Origin: VAZQ01 sp035263865
Lineage (GTDB): Bacteria; Pseudomonadota; Alphaproteobacteria; Rhizobiales; Xanthobacteraceae
Reading direction: 5' to 3'
DNA: 64,000 bases
Assembly (NCBI GenBank): GCA_035263865.1
Contig: DATFQX010000216.1
Coordinates: forward strand, 14,596 to 78,595
Below, piece by piece: positions 42,567-51,445 of this stretch. The notes under the pieces are model-generated. The model made no database searches, was not told the DNA's origin, and saw nothing but the letters and a program-made list of their open reading frames with translations. Every line of letters starts with the position of its first letter. Within the stretch, counting starts at the first letter, position 1. The position numbers and the translations under genes were made by a program.

Positions 42567-43396
42567 GACATCATTCCCCAGCGAACGACGGTGTAGCGCT
42601 CGAGCCGTTGGAAGACGAGTTTCTCCAGTGCAAGCCCCATCGCACCGATGACCGCGACGCCGGCGAGCATCACATCGGTGTTCAAAAACTCACGCGCGCC
42701 GAAAATCATCCAGCCGAGCCCCCACGGCACGGCGGCGAGCATTTCCACGCCGACCAGGATGCGCCAAGCCTGCGCCAAACCCAGCCGCAATCCGGTCAGC
42801 ATATAGGGCAGTGCGCCGGGCAGGATCACGTGGTGCAAGAGCCGCCGGTCATCTGCGCCCATCGCCTGAGCCGAGCGTAGCCAGATTTCCTTGACCGCCT
42901 TCACACCTGCCCAGGTGTTGAAGACGATCGGGAAGGCGGAGACGACGGCCACGAGCAGCACGGCAGTGACGTTGCCGAGGCCGAACCACAGCAGGAACAG
43001 CGGCGCATAGGCGAGGCCTGGGATCGGCGCGCCGATACTGATCAGCGGAAGCACCACGTCTTCGGCCCGGCGCGAGCGGCCCATCGCGAAACCGATCGCC
43101 ACACCGGCCGCCGCGGCGAGCGCGAAGCCGGCAAGCAGCCGGACGAACGTGTCGAGCACGTGGTGCGGCAGGACCCCGGTAGCAGTAAGGCGGAGCAAAG
43201 CGCCAGCAACGTCTTCCAGCGGCGGAAACAGCTTGCGCGGAAAGATGCCGGCATGGGCCGTCGCTTCCCACGCGAGCGCCACCACGAGGAACGGCAAGGC
43301 CGTGCGCCCCATGACGCGCCACCGGCTTTCGCCGCGTTGCACCGGAGTGCCCGCGGTCGGGACATGGGCCGATGCGGCAGGAGCAAAATTGGTCAT
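42563..43396 (-). CDS. ABC transporter permease, NitT/TauT type (first)
   Basis: 277 residues, about six spans after a hydrophilic N-terminus. LLWFGLGNVTAVLLVAVVSAFP and the EAA loop AQAMGADDRRLLHHVILPGA match the other permease, to which it is clearly related by duplication. First gene of the minus-strand importer cluster; promoter expected in 43397-43566, shared with the divergent hydroxylase pseudogene. Two different permeases with a single ATPase is the usual arrangement for only some members of this family. Confidence 0.93.
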   Translation of the reverse strand: MTNFAPAASAHVPTAGTPVQRGESRWRVMGRTALPFLVVALAWEATAHAGIFPRKLFPPLEDVAGALLRLTATGVLPHHVLDTFVRLLAGFALAAAAGVAIGFAMGRSRRAEDVVLPLISIGAPIPGLAYAPLFLLWFGLGNVTAVLLVAVVSAFPIVFNTWAGVKAVKEIWLRSAQAMGADDRRLLHHVILPGALPYMLTGLRLGLAQAWRILVGVEMLAAVPWGLGWMIFGAREFLNTDVMLAGVAVIGAMGLALEKLVFQRLERYTVVRWGMMS

Positions 43397-43566
43397 GGCT
43401 CACGATAGTGCTGCCGCAGCCTTGTGGACAAGCGAAGTTCTGGGCAGATCGCATGAGCTGTGCCAGCGTGGCGATGCGCCCCTTTAACTTCTGCTACAAC
43501 AATTGGGACTCCAACCTCGGAAACCATTACCCGACCCAACACCGAGCCCATGCCGTGCAACACCCG

Positions 43567-45782
43567 ATGACGCCCGTGTCGCGGCGCTTCCTCCTCGCGG
43601 GAGCCGCGGTCAAGACCGCATCTCTCATTGTTCCCATCGGCATGCGGGAAAGCCACGCTGGGGAAAGCGAGATCACCGATTGGATCGCTATCGCCTCGAA
43701 CGGGGAGGTCACACTCGCGCCATCACAGCCGGAAGTGGGACAGGGGTCGTATACCGCGCTGCCTCAAATTCTCGCCGATGAGCTCGATGCCGATTGGCAG
43801 CGTGGGTTCGCGACTGGCAAAGCGGCCTACAAAATCGCCTTCCGGCAGGAGCCGCCGGCCCAGAAAGAAGGCGCCTCAATGTCAATGATGGCGCTCTATG
43901 AGCGCCTGCGTGCCGCCGGCGCCGCTGCCCGTGACGTCCTGACCCGCGCGGCGGCGCAGAGCTGGAACATCGACGTCGCGCAGTGCCGCACCGAAAACGG
44001 TTTCATGATTAATGCGCGAGGAGAAAGCCTCTCGTATGGCGAGCTTGCCTCCGCCGCCGCCCAGCTCCCCCTCAGTGCCACGCCCCCGCTCAAGGAAAGC
44101 AGTCGGTTCCGGCTCATCGGCAAGCCGCTCGCGCGTTTGGACACGCCGGCAAAGTGCAATGGCAGCGCTATCTTCGGCATCGACATCGTCGTCCCCGGCA
44201 TGCTCAACGCCGCCATCAAGACCGCGCACTCATTTACCGGAGAGCTGATCGCAATCAAGAACGAGGCCGATATTCGCAAAATGCCGGGCGTGCGCGCGGT
44301 GGTGAAGATCGCCACCCTCGCCATCGCCAATGAAGACCCAGGCACCCAGCATCCGCAGCTGCCCCATCTGCCGCGTCACAACGCAGTCTGCGTCGTTGCC
44401 GACCAGTTCTGGCAAGCCAAGCGCGCGCTTGATGCGCTCGATGTGACATTCGACCCCGGCACCGCCGGCGACCTCTCTACCGCCAAGATCGATGCCATGC
44501 TGGCCGCAGCCTTGGAGGCCGAGCACGGCGTCACTGCGCTGGTGCGAGGACAGCCGCGAGAAATCCTCAAAGAGCGAGCAGCTGCGGTCGTCGAGCGGCA
44601 CTTCGTGCTGCCGCACATCGCCCATGCACCGCTCGAGCCGGTCAACGCTACCGCGAGCTACACGGATGGTGCGGTCAAGGTCTGGGGATAGATCCAATCG
44701 GTGACGGCGTGCCAGGAAGCGGTGGCGCAGGCCGTCGGCTGTGCCCCTGACGATGTGAAGGTCAATGTCACCTTCCTGGGTGGGAGCTCCGGCCGCAAGA
44801 TCGTACCGGACTATGTGCTGCAAGCAGTGCAAGCCTCGAAGGCGGTAGGGCATCCGGTTAAGCTCATTCGCTCGCGCGAGGAAGACATGCAGCATGACGT
44901 CTTCCGGCCGAACGCGGGTGGCCGTTTTCGCGCCGTCCTCGACGAGCGCGGCTACCCGCTCGCCGTGCAGCACGCGTCGCCGGGCAGTCGCTGTTCGGCG
45001 CCGTGCGCAAGAGCTGGCTCGATCAGACACCGGAAGGCGCCTGGGACGAGAGCATGGTCGATGGCATCTACAATCAGAGCTATCGGCTGCCGCATTTTCT
45101 GGTGGAGACCGTCGATACACCGCTGCCGATCCCGGTCTATTTCATGCGCTCCGTCGGCTCGACCGCGGCGGGTGTTCTTTTGGGAGAGCTTCATCACCGA
45201 GCTCGCCCATCGCGCCCGCATCGATCAGTATCACTATCGGCGCAATTTGCTGTCGCATGATCCGCTGGCGCTGCGCGTGCTCGATGCGGCCGCGCGAGCC
45301 TCCGACTAGGGCAGGACCCAGAATACTTTTGGCGGCATTGCCTATAACTGCTACGTCGGCCGCGGCGGGCGCTTCAAAACCTACGTCGCGGAGGTGGTGG
45401 AGCTCGCGCGCGTGGCGGGTCGCTTCGTCGTCAAGCGCGTGCTCTGCGCCGTCGATCCCGGTCTCGTGGTCAACCCGAACACGCTCAAAGCGCAGATCGA
45501 AGGTGGGATCGGATTCGCGTTGACCAACACGCTCAAGAGTAGGATCACGTTCTCAAACGGCGGCGCGGAGCAGGCAACTTCTCCGATTATCCACTTCTGC
45601 GCATCGATGAAATGCCGGAGATCGTGCCAATCGTGCTCCCCAGCGACCGTCCCCCACAGGGCTTCGGGGAAGTGGTGCTGGCGCCGGTTGCTCCCGCGCT
45701 GGCGCAGGCCTTGTTTTACGCGACGGGTCGGCCAGTGGACGTGATGCCGTTTCCGGAGGATGCTTTCCGCGCCAACAACTGA
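43567..45782 (+). pseudogene. Xanthine dehydrogenase-family molybdopterin subunit (IorB-like), decayed
   Basis: A Tat signal (MTPVSRRFLLAGAAV) and ITDWIAIASNGEVTLAPSQ, QPEVGQGSYTALPQILADE and SSRFRLIGKPLARLDT mark the large Mo-cofactor subunit of an isoquinoline 1-oxidoreductase/aldehyde oxidase-like enzyme. The frame is broken at least five times: TAG at 44689-44691 after VKVWG; a lost base near 44974 (after LAVQH); a gained base near 45168 (before FFWESFITELAHRA); TAG at 45307-45309 after AARASD; a lost base near 45573 (after GGAEQ). The end DVMPFPEDAFRANN reads in a third frame to 45782. No 2Fe-2S partner gene is adjacent. It is not functional as a single protein. Confidence 0.85.
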
Positions 45783-45806
45783 CGGGCTGCCCGAGGAGGA
45801 CGATAC

Positions 45807-46271
45807 ATGACGCGCATCGAGCCCGAGCCCAAGCACGACACCAAGCTGATCTTTCCGGGACTGAACTCGTTCTACGACTTTGCCATTCCTCTCGCCTGGC
45901 CGATCGTGCGCATCGCGGTCGGCTGGAATCTTTTGGTGCACGGCTGGGGCAAGGTCACGCGCGGGCCCTCGGCTTTTGTCCGTGCGTTCGTCGAGGTTGG
46001 ATTCGATCCTGCCCTTCCCTGGATCTGGTCAGCGTTGATCATCGAGTTCGTCGGCGGCATTGCCCTCATCATTGGGCTGTTCACCCGCTTCTTCGCCGCG
46101 GCGGCCGCGGTGGAAATGCTTGTCATCACCATACTCTATTGGAAGTCCGGATTTTCCTGGCTCAACCGCGGCTACGAATACACGCTGCTTTGGGGGCTGG
46201 TTTGCTTCGCCATTGCGCTGCGCGGCGGCGGGCCCTATTCGGTAGATCGCCGCATCGGCGTGGAGCTCTGA
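45807..46271 (+). CDS. DoxX family membrane protein
   Basis: 154 residues, four predicted spans: PLAWPIVRIAVGWNLLVHGWGK, then FVEVGFDPALPWIWSALIIEF, GIALIIGLFTRFFAAAAAVEM and the last LLWGLVCFAIALRGGG. The HGWGK and GLFTR blocks are typical of DoxX/DoxD-like proteins, which act with quinone or redox partners at the membrane. It begins 24 bp after the hydroxylase pseudogene, so it may be a left-over member of that redox operon; the flavin oxidoreductase follows 17 bp later. Confidence 0.88.
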   Translation: MTRIEPEPKHDTKLIFPGLNSFYDFAIPLAWPIVRIAVGWNLLVHGWGKVTRGPSAFVRAFVEVGFDPALPWIWSALIIEFVGGIALIIGLFTRFFAAAAAVEMLVITILYWKSGFSWLNRGYEYTLLWGLVCFAIALRGGGPYSVDRRIGVEL

Positions 46272-46288
46272 GCGACTTCAGGTGACCG

Positions 46289-47347
46289 ATGGAATTTGGC
46301 ATCCAGTTTTTTCCCGCCGTCGGTCCCCATCAGAAGCCCGCCGACCAATATTGGCGCGAAGCGCTCGAGCTCACGCAACTCGCCGAGCAGCTGGGCTTCA
46401 CCAATGTGCGAACGGTCGAGCATTATTTTTTGTCCTACGGCGGTTATAGTCCCGATCCGCTCATCTTTCTTAGCGCCGCGGCGGCGCTGAGCCGCTCGAT
46501 GCGGCTCATCACTGGCGCGGTGCTGCCGGTGTTCAACAATCCGCTGAAACTCGCAGGCCAGATCGGGATGGTGGATGCTATTTCCGGCGGCCGCCTCGAG
46601 GTGGGATTTGCGCGCGCCTTCTTGCCGCACGAGTTCGCCCGTTTTGGCATCTCCATGGACGAGAGCCGCGCCCGGTTCGAGGAGGGACTGGAGCAGGTGC
46701 GCCGCTTGCTCGAGGAGGAAAAAGTTACGGCGCGCGGCCGATTCCACAGTTTCGAAAACGCAACGTCGTTGCCGCGGCCGACCCAGAAGCCGAGGCCGCC
46801 GTTCTGGATCGCGGCGCTGTCCACGAAAGAGACGTTCGAGACCGCGGGCGCGCTCGGTCACTATCTCATGGGCATCCCGCTCGGAGGTGCGCATATGGCA
46901 GGCCTGCTGCAAGCCTACCGCGATGCCTGGACAGGGGCGGGACACGCGGGACGCGGGAAGGTGATGCTCGCGTTCCATATGTACTGCGCCGATACCGCCG
47001 CCGGGGCCGCCGCCGTCGCGCGCGTGCCGCTCAACCAGTATCTCAAATCGATCGTCGATGCGGCCTCCGGCTGGATGTCCGGCGTGTCCTCCCGCGATTA
47101 TCCGAACTATCAGAAAATGATCGAAGGCCTGTCGCGGGAGACGTTCGAATCGCAGGTCGAGAAAGGCCTGGCGTGGATCGGAACTTCGGAAGAGATTCGT
47201 CGCGCCATCGATGATTATCATCGCAGCGTCGGCGGGTTCGAATGCGCCTCCCTGCAAGTGAATTTCGGCATGATCGGGCGTGCCGAGGCGGAGGCCTCGA
47301 TGCGGCTGTTCGCGCGCGAGGTGATGCCCTACTTTGCGCGGGCCTGA
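46289..47347 (+). CDS. LLM-class flavin-dependent oxidoreductase (luciferase-like)
   Basis: 352 residues, TIM-barrel FMN enzyme like bacterial luciferase alpha and alkanesulfonate monooxygenase. MEFGIQFFPAVGPH, VRTVEHYFLSYGGYSPDP, LITGAVLPVFNNPLKLAGQIG and ISGGRLEVGFARAFLPHEF are the conserved barrel ends. Reduced flavin would come from a separate reductase not seen here. 17 bp after the DoxX gene, so co-transcribed. The substrate is unknown; sulfonates or aromatic compounds are possibilities given the ABC importer nearby. Confidence 0.9.
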   Translation: MEFGIQFFPAVGPHQKPADQYWREALELTQLAEQLGFTNVRTVEHYFLSYGGYSPDPLIFLSAAAALSRSMRLITGAVLPVFNNPLKLAGQIGMVDAISGGRLEVGFARAFLPHEFARFGISMDESRARFEEGLEQVRRLLEEEKVTARGRFHSFENATSLPRPTQKPRPPFWIAALSTKETFETAGALGHYLMGIPLGGAHMAGLLQAYRDAWTGAGHAGRGKVMLAFHMYCADTAAGAAAVARVPLNQYLKSIVDAASGWMSGVSSRDYPNYQKMIEGLSRETFESQVEKGLAWIGTSEEIRRAIDDYHRSVGGFECASLQVNFGMIGRAEAEASMRLFAREVMPYFARA

Positions 47348-47846
47348 GCGTGCGCGGAACCCAATAACGAGCTCACGATGTGATTAGGAACTGCGAAGGG
47401 TCGCTTTAATTCAGGAACCAGTCGCGACCCAGGTGTGTTAGCTAATAAACGCACGGGGGAACGTGTTGGTGTTCCCGTGGCAGGCAGGCCGAAAGAGAAG
47501 GAAACAAGCTGGAATGAGCGGTGGTCCAATTCGGGCCACAAGCGCACGATATCGGCGCTCTTTAGGGAAAGCGGCGAGGTCGCACCCGTCGATTTTAGAC
47601 AATTCGGAAAGCGCGCCGGCGAGATCATCGCGCACGCGACGCGCCTGCCACGCCGCAAGCCGCATTATCAATAACCCAGTGCCCAGTGGACCCAATCCCT
47701 TCCGCCGCATTCGTATGATGCGTGCTTATGGCGTTCACACTGCGGTTCGACCATGGATGCCCGCGAACGCGCTAGGCCGGCTCTCGAGAGCTCACCGCGC
47801 GTGAGGGAGCGCCCGCAAGGGCGTAACGCCGCGATACAATTTCCCG
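47348..47846. other. Gene-poor interval before the TAXI-type gene
   Basis: 499 bases with no convincing gene. Open frames of up to about 110 codons occur on both strands but lack ribosome-binding sites and family motifs. A GGGAAC/GTTCCC hairpin lies near 47458-47477 and a GCAA-loop hairpin CGCCC-GCAA-GGGCG near 47810-47823. The first half is AT-richer than the flanks. It may be the remains of a lost gene. Confidence 0.4.
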
Positions 47847-48743
47847 ATGATTCGAATCGGTACTTCTGAACGCAACGGCACATTCTATACACAGGGCCGT
47901 GCGCTCAAGGCCGTGCTGGAACGACGCCCCGCACTGGGGGCGATCGAGGTTTTGGAATCGCGCGCCGCCAGCATGGAAAACGCTAATCGGCTGCACGCCA
48001 GCGACATCGAATTCGGTTTTATGGCCTCGAATTGGATCGGCCGCGCCAAGAATGGCGAGGCCCCCTTCCAGCGCTCCATCGATCTTGCCATGGCGGCGCC
48101 GATGAACGCAGGCCCGCTGTTCTTCATCGTGCGGGCAGACTCGCCAATCTGGTCATTCTCGGATCTGCGTGGTCGGCGGGTTGCGATAGGGCCGCGCACG
48201 AGCGGGATGGTGCAACATGCCCATGGCTTATTTGCCGCTCTCGGCATGAGCTTCTCCGATTTTTTTCCGGTCTATCTCGATTTCGCGGCGGGCGCCGAGG
48301 CTCTACTCGCTGGCGATATCGATGCTCAATTCCAATGTCCCATCCCCAACGCTGTCATGACCGAGCTTGCCCAACGGCTCGCGCTGCGCGTGCTGCCGTA
48401 CCAGCGCGGCGAACTCGAAGCGGTGATGAAGGCGGTGCCCTATTATCGCCGCACCGTGATGCGTGCAGGCGCAATGCGCGGGCTCGAGGCTGAGGTGGCG
48501 CAGATCGCGGTCCTTAACGTGCTGGTCACCCACGAACGCGTGGCTGAGACGATCGTGCATGAGGCGGTCAAAGCCATCGCGACGAGCTGCGGCGAGCTCG
48601 GCCGCCTCAATCCATTGTTCGCCGGGATGGAGGAGCTGTTTGAGCCGCTGCGGTCGCAGGGTCAGGCCGCGCTCGAATTCGGCGGTGTGCCGCTGCATCC
48701 GGGCGCGTTGCGCGCCTATCGCGAGGTCGGCTTGCTGACTTGA
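47847..48743 (+). CDS. TAXI-type solute-binding protein lacking a signal peptide
   Basis: 298 residues of the TAXI family of TRAP transporter binding proteins: MIRIGTSERNGTFYTQGRAL, AASMENANRLHASDIEFGFM, FSDLRGRRVAIGPRTSGM and GDIDAQFQCPIPNAVM. Homologues carry a signal peptide before the IGT strand; here the protein starts directly with that strand, so it would stay in the cytosol unless the true start is lost. No DctQM/fused TRAP permease gene is near. Either a repurposed cytosolic sensor or an amino-terminally truncated relic. Confidence 0.75.
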   Translation: MIRIGTSERNGTFYTQGRALKAVLERRPALGAIEVLESRAASMENANRLHASDIEFGFMASNWIGRAKNGEAPFQRSIDLAMAAPMNAGPLFFIVRADSPIWSFSDLRGRRVAIGPRTSGMVQHAHGLFAALGMSFSDFFPVYLDFAAGAEALLAGDIDAQFQCPIPNAVMTELAQRLALRVLPYQRGELEAVMKAVPYYRRTVMRAGAMRGLEAEVAQIAVLNVLVTHERVAETIVHEAVKAIATSCGELGRLNPLFAGMEELFEPLRSQGQAALEFGGVPLHPGALRAYREVGLLT

Positions 48744-48765
48744 GTGGCAGCTATGGGCGTTGCGA

Positions 48766-49743
48766 TTACTGTGGCTCGATGCCAGCTTCCTTGATCACCT
48801 TGCTCCACAACGCTGTTTCTTCGGCAAAGAAACGGCTGGTCTCGCTAGGCGTCGTTGCTCCGGGTTCAAGCGAGATCCGCTGCAGCATCTGGCGGACCTC
48901 CGTGCCATGGAGAATCTCGACCACATCGCGGTTTATTCTTTCGGCCAATGCGGCAGGGGTTGCCGGCGGCGCGACCAGCCCGAACCAGGTGATCGACTTG
49001 AAGCCGGGCAGCCCCGCTTCGGAAATCGTGGGGATTTCGGGCACGATACCCGCGCGCTTAAGATCGGCGACGCCCAAGAGCTTGACCCTGCCGTCGCGGT
49101 AGAGCGGCACCGAGGTCGCGAGCGTGTCGAAGAACATGTCGACGTGACCGGCAACGACGTCGGTGAGCGCGGGCTGCGCGCCGCGGTAGGGCACGTGCAC
49201 CATTTTGATGCCGGCCCGAACTTCGAGCTGTGCGGCCGAAAGATGCGCGGTTGAGCCTACGCCCTGCGAGGCGTAAGAGATCTTGGCGGGATTGGCTTTG
49301 CCGTAGTCGATCAGCTCCTTCAGGTTGGTTGCCGCAAGCTCGTTACGCACCACCAGCACATTGGGGATCGTCGCCAACATGGTGATTGGTACGAACTTGG
49401 TCGGCTCGTAGCCGGGATCGCGATAGAGCAGATGGTTGAACGAGAGCGGGGAGGGCGGCGCGATGAGCAGGGTATAGCCGTCCGGCGTCGCGCGCGCGAC
49501 GCTCAGCGCGCCGATATTCATGGCGCCACCGGGGATGTTCTCCACGATCGCCGGTTTGCCCCATTTCTGGCTGAGTTGGTCCGCCACGATGCGCGCGAGG
49601 GTGTCGGTGGTCGAGCCGGCAACGGCCGGAACCACGATTTTCACCGTCCGCGACGGATAGGACTCCTGTGCCGGGCTGGGCGGCGCGCAGAGTGCAACGC
49701 TGGCCGCGGCCGCAACCCAAATCACAACGGCAAAGCGCGGCAT
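48766..49743 (-). CDS. Bug/TctC-family binding protein (copy 3)
   Basis: 325 residues: signal peptide MPRFAVVIWVAAAASVALCA, then YPSRTVKIVVPAVAGSTTD, KPAIVENIPGGAMNIGALSV, DGYTLLIAPP and KMVHVPYRGAQPALTDVVAG. The usual PGG motif reads AGSTTD, a small change at the ligand site. The start is ATG at 49743; another ATG is four codons upstream. Divergent from the cupin gene, convergent with the TAXI gene. Confidence 0.92.
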   Translation of the reverse strand: MPRFAVVIWVAAAASVALCAPPSPAQESYPSRTVKIVVPAVAGSTTDTLARIVADQLSQKWGKPAIVENIPGGAMNIGALSVARATPDGYTLLIAPPSPLSFNHLLYRDPGYEPTKFVPITMLATIPNVLVVRNELAATNLKELIDYGKANPAKISYASQGVGSTAHLSAAQLEVRAGIKMVHVPYRGAQPALTDVVAGHVDMFFDTLATSVPLYRDGRVKLLGVADLKRAGIVPEIPTISEAGLPGFKSITWFGLVAPPATPAALAERINRDVVEILHGTEVRQMLQRISLEPGATTPSETSRFFAEETALWSKVIKEAGIEPQ

Positions 49744-49843
49744 CTGCTCCTCCACTCATACCGCGGCGCCATGCTAGCCCATGCACGGCGGCTGCGTAAA
49801 AGCGAGACTTCGTGTAGAAAACGGGATCGCAATGGAGCAGGCC

Positions 49844-50362
49844 ATGGCTTACACGCTGGATAAGTTCTGTACGGAAACCCGCGCGATCCTCAAAAACGAG
49901 CCGATGTCCGATGCGCTGGGGCCTATCGCGGAGCGGCTCGGGCGGCTTCTCTCCAATCCCGCCTTCGTTGCCGAGACGTTCAGCGACGATATGCCCGGCC
50001 GGCGCGTTCTGCACCACGATGCCGAGACCGATTTTTACGTGCTCGCGCACGTGCAGGAAGGGAATAAGACGGGCAAGCCGCACAGCCACGGCTCATCGTG
50101 GGCAATCTACGGCAATGCGCGGGAATATACGGAAATGACCGAATGGCGCCGCACCAACCCGGAAAGCGAGGAGCACGCCGTTCTCCAACCGATGAACAGG
50201 TATCGTCTCGGCCCGGGGAAGACCAAAGCCTATGGCCCTGGCGTGATCCATTCGACCGCGCACCCGAAGAAAGCTTGGGTGATCCGCGTCACCGGCACCG
50301 ATCTCGACGTGCTTCCGCGCTATCATTTCGGCAAGCACGATCGCATACTCGCGCAGGCCTGA
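49844..50362 (+). CDS. Cupin protein, cysteine-dioxygenase (thiol dioxygenase)-like
   Basis: 172 residues, small-molecule iron cupin. Candidate 3-His metal ligands are H80 and H82 in KPHSHGSSW and H136 in GPGVIHSTA; the Glu of ordinary cupins is absent, as in thiol dioxygenases. The N-terminal helices (LDKFCTETRAILKNEP) and the RRVLHHDAETDFYVLAHVQ strand pair also fit that family. GGAG lies 9 bases before the ATG at 49844. Single plus-strand gene between two Bug genes. Possible substrates are cysteine-like or 3-mercapto acids; this is inference. Confidence 0.72.
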   Translation: MAYTLDKFCTETRAILKNEPMSDALGPIAERLGRLLSNPAFVAETFSDDMPGRRVLHHDAETDFYVLAHVQEGNKTGKPHSHGSSWAIYGNAREYTEMTEWRRTNPESEEHAVLQPMNRYRLGPGKTKAYGPGVIHSTAHPKKAWVIRVTGTDLDVLPRYHFGKHDRILAQA

Positions 50363-50384
50363 GTAAAGCCCGCCAGCATTCTAG

Positions 50385-51434
50385 CTATTTGCGTTCGGCG
50401 ATCGCGTTGTAGCGCGCAATCACGTCTTTCGGTGTCGCGGCGGTGCGTGCGAGCAAGGTCAAGATCGCATCGCCGTCGATTGGGCTCATGTCGATGCCGA
50501 GCCTCTCGGCCTCCTCGACGAAGCCTTTGTCCCGGCACATGGCCGCGAACGCTGTCTGCAGCACCCTTGCCCGCTCCGGCGGAATATCGGGCGGCGCCGC
50601 GAACGGCGGCGCCATGAAGAACGGCAGTTCTGCGAATTCAATGAGCGCGAGCGCGCCGGGGTCGTCGGTGAGCTCGCGGCCAATCGGCATATCCGGAAAC
50701 TCCGGGTGCCGCCGCGCGCGGCCGAAGGCCATGAGCGGCCGAAACGCTCCTTTTGTCCAGAGAGCGCGCTGACCGGTGCGCACCGAGCTCAGGCCCACCA
50801 TCTGCCCGTCGAGCTCGCCGCGCTGCATCGCCAGAAACAGCGGCGCCGCGCCGGTGTAGCCGCGCACCACGGTCACGTTGAGGCCGAGCATCTCCTTGGA
50901 GATCAGCGCGAAGATGAGATTGCTCGAGGCGGCATTATCGGCGCCGAGCACCACCCGCATGGCGGACCCCTTTAGGTCGGTCACGGCCTTGGCCGGGTGA
51001 TCGGCGTTGACCAGCATCAGGTACGCGTCGTCGCCGTAGGACGACAAGCTACCGAGCCAGGTGAACTTCGCCGGATCGAACTGGGCATTGGGATTGCCTT
51101 GGATGGCAAGCTGCGGCACGGCCCGCTCGAGTTTCGCGAGAACCGCGCCGTCTTTGTCCGAATTGAAGTAGAGGCGGTTGGCGGTCACGAGCCCCCCGCC
51201 GCCGGGGTTGTTCTGCACGATGATGGTCGGACTGCCCGCTATGAAACGAGAGAGATGTCGCGCCACTAGCCGCGCCGAAATATCGTTGATGCCGCCCGGC
51301 GACGTGCCCACCAGCATCGTGACGGTGCGGCCGCTGTAGAACGAGTCGACCGGCTGTGCCGCGGCGTGCCGCGCTGCTACTTCGCCGCACAGAATGCAGA
51401 TGAGGAGGAGGACCGCCGTGCGGCTCGCGGACAT
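50385..51434 (-). CDS. Bug/TctC-like binding protein (copy 4, divergent)
   Basis: 349 residues. Signal peptide MSASRTAVLLLICILCGEVA; the mature start FYSGRTVTMLVGTSPGGIND and the TIIVQNNPGGGGLVTANRLY block place it in the Bug/TctC family, but it is farther from the other three copies and about 20 residues longer. The ATG at 51434 is 11 bp after the racemase-like gene, so it closes the minus-strand operon that begins with the Tct permease and is the best candidate for that permease's binding partner. Confidence 0.88.
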   Translation of the reverse strand: MSASRTAVLLLICILCGEVAARHAAAQPVDSFYSGRTVTMLVGTSPGGINDISARLVARHLSRFIAGSPTIIVQNNPGGGGLVTANRLYFNSDKDGAVLAKLERAVPQLAIQGNPNAQFDPAKFTWLGSLSSYGDDAYLMLVNADHPAKAVTDLKGSAMRVVLGADNAASSNLIFALISKEMLGLNVTVVRGYTGAAPLFLAMQRGELDGQMVGLSSVRTGQRALWTKGAFRPLMAFGRARRHPEFPDMPIGRELTDDPGALALIEFAELPFFMAPPFAAPPDIPPERARVLQTAFAAMCRDKGFVEEAERLGIDMSPIDGDAILTLLARTAATPKDVIARYNAIAERK

Positions 51435-51445
51435 GCGTTGCTCGG

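Noticed and set aside
47435..47674. 79-codon plus-strand frame in the gap before the TAXI gene, with a near-EcfG element upstream
   Set aside because: The -10 half reads TGTT and not CGTT, no ribosome-binding site precedes it, and the product has no recognisable feature.
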